Assembly (NCBI GenBank): GCA_022846095.1
Contig: AP025583.1
Span: forward strand, 1,364,001-1,428,000
Reading direction: 5' to 3'
Source: Oscillospiraceae bacterium
GTDB taxonomy: Bacteria; Bacillota; Clostridia; Oscillospirales; Oscillospiraceae
Length of the DNA: 64,000 bases
Positions 58,788 through 64,000 of the stretch are shown here, piece after piece; position 1 is the stretch's first letter, and every line of letters begins with the position of its first letter. The position numbers were made by a program, and so were the translations under genes. A model generated the notes under the pieces. The model saw only the letters and a program-made list of their open reading frames with translations. It had not been told where the DNA came from and made no database searches.

Positions 58788-59657
58788 ATGGTGCAGACGG
58801 TGAAGCTGCAAAACGGCGTGGAGATGCCCATGGAGGGCTTCGGTCTCTTTCAGGTCAGCGACCCGGCCCTCTGCGAACGGGCGGTCCGGGAGGCCCTGGA
58901 CGTGGGCTACCGCCTGATGGACACCGCCAGCTCCTACCAGAACGAGGAGGCGGTGGGCAGGGCCGTCAAAGGCTCCGGCGTCCCCCGGGAGGAGCTGTTC
59001 GTCACCACCAAGGCTTACATCCAGCAGATGGGCTATGAGAAAACGAAAGCCGCCTTCGAGGAATCTCTCTCCAAGCTGAGCCTCGACTATTTGGATCTCT
59101 ACCTCATTCATATGCCCCTCGGGGACTACTACGGCGCATGGCGGGCCATGGAGGAGCTCTACCGGGAGGGCAGGGTCCGGGCCATCGGGGTGAGCAATTT
59201 CGATTCCGCCCGGCTGATGGATTTGTGCTACAACGTGGAGGTCAGGCCCATGGTGAACCAGATCGAGCGGCATCCCCATTTCCAGCGGGAGGAGGAGTTG
59301 GAGGTCATGGCCGGGCTGGGGGTGCAGCCGGAGGCTTGGGCGCCCTTCGCCGAGGGCCTAAAGGGCATGTTTACCGACCCTGCCCTCGTGGAGATCGCCG
59401 CCAAGCACGGCAAGAGCGTGGCCCAGGTCATCCTCCGCTGGGACATTCAGCGGGGCGTGGCCGTCATCCCAAAGAGCATCCACCGGGAGCGGATGGAGGA
59501 AAATCTGGCCGTGTGGGACTTTACGCTGGACGCCGGCGATCTCGCCAAGATCGCCGCCCTGGACAAGGCCCGGCCCTCCATGCTGGATACCAACAAGCCC
59601 AGCGAGGTGCGCCGGGTGTACGGCTATCTCCGTAATCCCGTACTCACCAGCCTGTAA
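58788..59657 (+). CDS. Aldo/keto reductase
   Basis: A 289-residue TIM-barrel aldo/keto reductase. The catalytic tetrad is visible: Asp and Tyr in [10 protein letters not shown] (about 48-57), Lys in VTTKAYI (about 80), and His in LYLIHMPLG (about 112). C-terminal NADPH site residues are in [20 protein letters not shown] at 58,788 follows AAGGGGG; a TTG six bases before is less likely. It reduces carbonyls with NAD(P)H; the substrate is not evident. Confidence 0.9.
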   Translation: MVQTVKLQNGVEMPMEGFGLFQVSDPALCERAVREALDVGYRLMDTASSYQNEEAVGRAVKGSGVPREELFVTTKAYIQQMGYEKTKAAFEESLSKLSLDYLDLYLIHMPLGDYYGAWRAMEELYREGRVRAIGVSNFDSARLMDLCYNVEVRPMVNQIERHPHFQREEELEVMAGLGVQPEAWAPFAEGLKGMFTDPALVEIAAKHGKSVAQVILRWDIQRGVAVIPKSIHRERMEENLAVWDFTLDAGDLAKIAALDKARPSMLDTNKPSEVRRVYGYLRNPVLTSL

Positions 59658-59669
59658 GGAGGCATCGAC

Positions 59670-61040
59670 ATGAAAAAAAGACTTTTTATCCTCTTGTTAA
59701 CCCTCGCACTGGCCTTGAGCCTCTTCCCGGCGGCGCTGGCGGCGGGCCGCTTTTCCGACATTCCCGTTGACGCCGCCTATGCCCCGGCTGTGGCGTGGTG
59801 CCGGGAGCAGGGCCTGATGGACGGTGTGTCCGCAGACCGCTTTGACCCGGAGGGGACGCTGACCCGCGCGATGCTGGCCACCGTGCTCTACCGGGCGGCG
59901 GGGACGCCCGCCGTCACCGCCTCAGCCAATTTTTCTGACGTTCAGGCCGGGAGCTGGTACACCGACGCCGTTCTGTGGGCCTCCGGCGGGGGCCTGCTCC
60001 AGGGGTACGGCATCGGCATGTTCGGCCCCAACGACCCGGTGAGCGTGGAGATGTTGGACATCGTCATGGCCCGCTATCGTGGGGAGAAGCCGGTCTGGAC
60101 AGGCGACCCGGTCAGGGCCAAAGCGGCCACCCGGGCCCAGGTGGCCGCGGCCCTCCATGAGAACCTAAACGAGGAAATCGCCGGGGAGGAAACCACCGGG
60201 AGCGGGAAGATCCTGGTGGCCTACTTCTCCGCCACCGGCACCACCCGGGGCGCGGCGGAGCGGGTGCAGGCCGCCACCGGCGGCGACCTGTTTGAAATTG
60301 TCCCCGCCCAGGCCTATACCAGCGCCGACCTGAACTACAACGACGCCTCCAGCCGCTCCCAGGTGGAACAGCGGGACGCCGCCGCCCGCCCCGCCATCAG
60401 CGGCGCAGCAGAGGGCATGGACGGCTATGACGTGATATTCCTGGGTTATCCCATCTGGAACGGCAGACCGCCCAAGATTATCAGCACCTTTCTCGAAAGC
60501 TATGACGTTACGGGCAAGACCATCGTGCCCTTCTGCACCAGCGGAAGCAGCGGCTTCAGCGATTCCGGCCTGTATGAGCTGGCCGGCGGCGCGCAGTGGC
60601 TGGAGGGCCGCCGCCTCAACGGCATGTCCCAGGACGCCGTGACCCAATGGGTGGAGGGCCTGCAATTAAACGTGGAGGAGGGAACCGGCATGAGAATGAT
60701 CGTAACAAGCGGCGATACCACTGTCGTGTTTGAGCTGAACGACAGCCCCGCCGCCCTCTCCCTGGCGGCCCAGCTTCCCCTGACCCTGAACGTACAGCCC
60801 TTCGGCTCCAACGAACAGACCTTCTATCCGCCCACGGCGCTGGACACCTCGGGCACTCCCGACATCACCTCCGCCCAGGCGGGGACGCTGGCCTACTACG
60901 CGCCCTGGAAGGACGTGGTGATGTTCTACGGCAGCTTCAGCGGCGGCGGACGCGGCGTCCTCTTTGAGCTGGGCAAAGCCGTGGAGGGTGCGGACGCCAT
61001 CCGGGAGCTCGGCGGGACAATCACCATCACGGCGGAGTGA
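59670..61040 (+). CDS. Exported SLH-flavodoxin-cyclophilin-like fusion protein
   Basis: A 456-residue exported protein. After a signal peptide (KKRLFILLLTLALALSLFPAAL) come two SLH domains (about 26-78 and 88-140: GRFSDIPVDAAYAPAVAWC, NFSDVQAGSWYTDAVLWAS). Next is a flavodoxin domain (about 184-335; FMN loop YFSATGTTRGAA, then FLGYPIWNGRPPKIISTFLE and PFCTSGSSGFSDSG), and then a cyclophilin-like domain (about 347-456; MIVTSGDTTVVFELNDSPAALSLAAQLP). The fusion suggests a cell-wall-associated flavoprotein. The flavodoxin and cyclophilin-like parts occur together in other Firmicutes proteins, but SLH anchoring in front is unusual. Confidence 0.85.
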   Translation: MKKRLFILLLTLALALSLFPAALAAGRFSDIPVDAAYAPAVAWCREQGLMDGVSADRFDPEGTLTRAMLATVLYRAAGTPAVTASANFSDVQAGSWYTDAVLWASGGGLLQGYGIGMFGPNDPVSVEMLDIVMARYRGEKPVWTGDPVRAKAATRAQVAAALHENLNEEIAGEETTGSGKILVAYFSATGTTRGAAERVQAATGGDLFEIVPAQAYTSADLNYNDASSRSQVEQRDAAARPAISGAAEGMDGYDVIFLGYPIWNGRPPKIISTFLESYDVTGKTIVPFCTSGSSGFSDSGLYELAGGAQWLEGRRLNGMSQDAVTQWVEGLQLNVEEGTGMRMIVTSGDTTVVFELNDSPAALSLAAQLPLTLNVQPFGSNEQTFYPPTALDTSGTPDITSAQAGTLAYYAPWKDVVMFYGSFSGGGRGVLFELGKAVEGADAIRELGGTITITAE

Positions 61041-61297
61041 GGGCCACGGAACGGCTGGAGGGCATCCGCCGGCAGGGCTACGCCCTGGACGACGAGGAGT
61101 GCGAGCTGGCCGCGCGCTGCGTCGCGGCTCCCGGCCGGAACTACACCGGCAGGGTGGTGGCGGGGATCAGCGTATCCGGCCCGGTATCCCGCCTGACGAA
61201 GGAGCGTATTCAGGTCATCGCGCCCGTGGTCATGGAGATAGGGGACAGAATATCCAAGCTCATGTCCTATTCCGAGGAAAACGGGCGAAAGCCTTAA
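61037..61297 (+). CDS. Orphan IclR-type effector-domain fragment
   Basis: An 86-residue protein matching only the C-terminal end of IclR-family regulators (LEGIRRQGYALDDEECELAARCVAAP, then VVAGISVSGPVSRL and a final helix ISKLMSYSEENG). It lacks the DNA-binding domain and the first part of the effector domain. The GTG at 61,037 overlaps the previous stop (GTGA), so it is translated from the operon. Either a degraded regulator or a retained fragment that senses a ligand or binds another IclR protein. Confidence 0.75.
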   Translation: MRATERLEGIRRQGYALDDEECELAARCVAAPGRNYTGRVVAGISVSGPVSRLTKERIQVIAPVVMEIGDRISKLMSYSEENGRKP

Positions 61298-61310
61298 TGT
61301 CATGGAACCA

Positions 61311-61357
61311 AAGAAACCGCGGGGCCGCGCCCTTCCGGCGCGGCCCCGCGGTTTCTT
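61311..61357. terminator. Long terminator hairpin between the operon and pheT
   Basis: AAGAAACCGCGGGGCCGCGCC and its exact complement form a 21-base stem around a five-base loop, flanked by A/T-rich ends. It lies between convergent genes and can serve both strands. Confidence 0.92.
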
Positions 61358-61382
61358 ATTGAGTCGGGGACTATGACTGTAT

Positions 61383-63782
61383 TCAACGAAGCACGGCGCC
61401 CAATTCACTCTCCAGCAGGGCCAGGACCGATTTTACGTCTTCGTCTGCCTCCTGGTCGGTGAGGGTGCGGTCGTCGGCGCGCAGCTTGAGGGAGAAGGCC
61501 ACGCTCTTTTTACCCGCCGGGATGGGGGCGCCGGTGTAGATGTCGAAGAGCTCGACCTCCTTCACCAGCCCCTTGGCGCCCCGGGCGATGCAGTCCTCCA
61601 GCTGGGCCACGGTGACCCCGGCGGCGCACACCACGGCGATGTCCCGGGTCACGTTGGGGAACTTGGGCAGGGGGGCGTACCGGGCCTCGGGCGCGCGCTG
61701 GGCCAGCAGATCGGCGAAGTCCAGCTGGGCGGCGAAGACCGCGCACTCCATGCCGTAGTTGCCGCAGGTCAGGGGGTGGAGCTGGCCCAGCACACCCAGG
61801 AACACGCCGTTTGCCAGCACCTCGGCGCAGCGGCCGGGGTGGAAGGCGGCGATGTCCCCGCGGGCGCGGAAGGCCACGTTCTTCACGTTCATGGCCCCCA
61901 GCAGGGCCTCCACCACGCCCTTGAGGGCGAAGAAGTCCAGCTCGTCGCCGTAGGCGCCCAGGGACAGCACGGTGCGCTCGTCAGCCAGGTCGGAGCCCTC
62001 CACGGGCAGGTAAACGGTGGCCAGCTCGTAGAGCTTGGCGGCCTTGTTGCGGTAGCTGTAGTTGCGGGAGAGGGTCTCCAGCATGGAGGGCAGGGCGGTG
62101 GTGCGCATCACCGAGGTGTCCTCGCCCAGGGGGTTGAGGATGGTGACGGACCTGCGCTTTTCACTGTCCTGGGGCAGGCGGATCTTGTCGTAGTAGGTGG
62201 GGGAGATGAAGGAGTAGGTGATGATCTCGCTGTACCCCATGCCGCGGCACAGCTCGCCCACCCGGCGCTCGGCGCGCTGCGTCTCCGTCAGGCCGCCCTG
62301 GGTGGTCTCTCCCCGCATGAGGGTGACGGGGATCTTGTCGTACCCGTGGAGCCGGGCCACCTCCTCGGCGATGTCGGAGTAGTGCTCCACGTCGCCGCGC
62401 CAGGAGGGCACGGTGATGGTGTCGCCGTCCAGCTTGAAGTCCAGGCGCTCCAGCATGGCGCGCATCTCGGCCTCGGCGATGTCGGTGCCCAGCAGGGCGT
62501 TAATCTTCTCCGGCACCAGCTGCACGGTGCGGGGGGCCTGGTCGGCGGCGATCACGTCGATGACGCCGTCCACCACCTCGCCGCAGCCCAGCAGCTCCAC
62601 CAGCTCGCAGGCCCGCTGCACGCCCTTGTAGGTGTTCATGGGGTCCAGGCCCTTCTCGTAGCGGGAGGAGGCGTCGGTGCGCATACCCAGGGCGGTGGCG
62701 GTGCGGCGGATGGACACGCCGTTAAAGTTGGCGCTCTCAAAGACCACCATGGCGGTGTCGCCCACGATCTCGGAGTTGGCGCCGCCCATAACGCCGGCCA
62801 CGCCCACGGGCTTGTGCACGTCGCAGATGCACAGCATGGAGGGGGTCAGCCTGCGGTCCGCTCCGTCCAGGGTCTGGATGACCTCGCCCTCCCGGGCGGT
62901 GCGCACGATGATTCTGCCGCCCTCCACGCAGGAGAAATCGAAGGCGTGCATGGGCTGGCCGTACTCCAGCATGACGTAGTTGGTGATGTCCACGATGTTG
63001 TTGATGGGCCGCACCCCGGCGGCGCGCAGACGCCGGCGCATCCACAGGGGGGAGGGGGCGATCTTCACGTTGCGCACCATGCGCGCGGTATACCGGGGGC
63101 AGAGTTCCGGGTTTTCGATCTCCACGTCCAGCACGTCGGCCACGCTGGTGCCGTCCACGCCCTTGACCTGGGGTGTGTGGAGCTTCAGGGGCTTGCCGAA
63201 GGTGGCGGCGGTCTCCCGGGCCAGGCCGATGACGCTGAGGCAGTCGGGCCGGTTGGGGGTGATCTCAAACTCCACCACCGCGTCGTCCAGGCCCAGCAGG
63301 GGCACGACGTCGTCGCCCGGCCGGGGGTCCATGGCGGCCAGATCCGGGTCGCTCTGGAGGATGAAGATGCCGTCCACCACGCTGTGGGGCCAGTCGTGAT
63401 CGGTGAAGCCCAGCTCCTTGTAGGAGCAGAGCATGCCGTTGCTCTCCACGCCCCGCAGCCTGCCCGCGGTGATGTGCACGCCGCCGGGCAGCCGGGAGTC
63501 GTGCAGGGCCACGGGCACCAGGTCGCCCACCTGCACGTTCTGGGCCCCGGTGACGATCTGCACGGGCGCGCCGCCCGCGTCCACCTGGCAGGTGAACATG
63601 TGGTCGGAGTCGGGGTGGCGCTCCATGGACAGCACCCTGCCCACCACCACGTTTTTAATCTCCTCGCCCGGGCGCCCGGTGAGCTCCACCTTGGAGCCCG
63701 AGAGGGTCATGGCGTCGGCGTATTCCTTGTCGCCGGCGGATACGTCCACGAACTCCGCCAGCCAGTTACGAGATAAATTCAT
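61383..63782 (-). CDS. pheT: Phenylalanine--tRNA ligase beta subunit
   Basis: The 799-residue beta subunit of PheRS, full length for bacteria. Visible parts: the N-terminal EMAP/tRNA-binding OB domain (NVVVGRVLSMERHPDSDHMFTCQVD, about 43-67), the B3/B4 editing region, the B5 domain, the catalytic-like core, and the C-terminal FDX-ACB anticodon-binding domain (APLPKFPNVTRDIAVVCA and ADDRTLTDQEADEDVKSVL). It charges tRNA-Phe in an alpha2-beta2 complex. ATG at 63,782 follows GGGGGAGGAAATACA, 15 bases after the pheS stop. Confidence 0.96.
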   Translation of the reverse strand: MNLSRNWLAEFVDVSAGDKEYADAMTLSGSKVELTGRPGEEIKNVVVGRVLSMERHPDSDHMFTCQVDAGGAPVQIVTGAQNVQVGDLVPVALHDSRLPGGVHITAGRLRGVESNGMLCSYKELGFTDHDWPHSVVDGIFILQSDPDLAAMDPRPGDDVVPLLGLDDAVVEFEITPNRPDCLSVIGLARETAATFGKPLKLHTPQVKGVDGTSVADVLDVEIENPELCPRYTARMVRNVKIAPSPLWMRRRLRAAGVRPINNIVDITNYVMLEYGQPMHAFDFSCVEGGRIIVRTAREGEVIQTLDGADRRLTPSMLCICDVHKPVGVAGVMGGANSEIVGDTAMVVFESANFNGVSIRRTATALGMRTDASSRYEKGLDPMNTYKGVQRACELVELLGCGEVVDGVIDVIAADQAPRTVQLVPEKINALLGTDIAEAEMRAMLERLDFKLDGDTITVPSWRGDVEHYSDIAEEVARLHGYDKIPVTLMRGETTQGGLTETQRAERRVGELCRGMGYSEIITYSFISPTYYDKIRLPQDSEKRRSVTILNPLGEDTSVMRTTALPSMLETLSRNYSYRNKAAKLYELATVYLPVEGSDLADERTVLSLGAYGDELDFFALKGVVEALLGAMNVKNVAFRARGDIAAFHPGRCAEVLANGVFLGVLGQLHPLTCGNYGMECAVFAAQLDFADLLAQRAPEARYAPLPKFPNVTRDIAVVCAAGVTVAQLEDCIARGAKGLVKEVELFDIYTGAPIPAGKKSVAFSLKLRADDRTLTDQEADEDVKSVLALLESELGAVLR

Positions 63783-63797
63783 TGTATTTCCTCCCCC

Positions 63798-64000
<203 letters not shown>

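Noticed and set aside
61776-63776. 666-codon open frame on the plus strand
   Set aside because: Antisense of pheT; its His/Gly/Val-rich composition is typical of a shadow frame.

Overview
The window (64 kb, mostly about 60% GC) looks like the chromosome of a GC-rich anaerobic Clostridia member, probably an Oscillospirales gut commensal of the Flavonifractor/Intestinimonas/Lawsonibacter type. This is inferred from the mix of gene families: a molybdenum-hydroxylase purine operon, SLH-anchored surface proteins, and a MobP-type conjugative element carrying Tad-pilus genes. No rRNA gene, CRISPR array or recognisable tRNA gene was seen.

Left core region (1-14,880). A leftward group encodes a DUF35 Zn-ribbon protein, a thiolase-fold enzyme that lacks the usual nucleophilic Cys, a possible GNAT-like protein and a PucR regulator. 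Diverging from pucR is a long rightward catabolic operon: adenine deaminase family enzyme, a two-part sodium:solute symporter, a three-subunit molybdenum hydroxylase (FAD, 2Fe-2S and Mo subunits), an amidohydrolase, a RidA protein, a DUF1116 protein and a cyclase-family hydrolase. It ends at a strong terminator. The context suggests purine or related N-heterocycle uptake and breakdown. The last four steps are unresolved.

Integrated element (about 15.1-54.2 kb, nearly all leftward). Read in transcription order it holds: a small AbrB-like operon and a 1,887-residue SLH surface protein with eight InlB-type repeats; a MobP-type relaxase; an ArdC-like antirestriction protein; secreted and membrane proteins; a 31-residue hydrophobic ORF between two strong convergent promoters (candidate type I toxin-antitoxin); a two-gene module of unknown function; a coupling protein split into two genes; VirB2/VirB6/PrgI/VirB4-like transfer genes and an NlpC/P60 hydrolase; a Tad/Flp pilus set (TadZ, prepilin peptidase, CpaB, TadA, TadB, TadC, pilin, two pseudopilins); and a second, diverged copy of the same two-gene module. 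A RelBE-type toxin-antitoxin pair sits on the opposite strand at the tadA start. No integrase or recombinase is visible, although both flanks are in view, so the element is either immobilised or depends on enzymes in trans. Terminator-like hairpins interrupt the otherwise co-directional genes at several points.

Right junction (50.7-56.1 kb). An IS3-family insertion lies beside a transposase remnant, an AT-rich Zn-ribbon/HEPN gene (possible defence RNase), two small remnants and a lipoprotein. A 586-base non-coding stretch full of hairpins follows.

Right core region (56.1-64 kb). A LysR regulator diverges from an operon of a small helical protein, a flavodoxin-family reductase, a DUF3737 beta-helix protein, an aldo/keto reductase, an exported SLH-flavodoxin-cyclophilin-like fusion and an orphan IclR effector-domain fragment. 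After a 21-bp-stem terminator come pheT and the 3' end of pheS on the minus strand.
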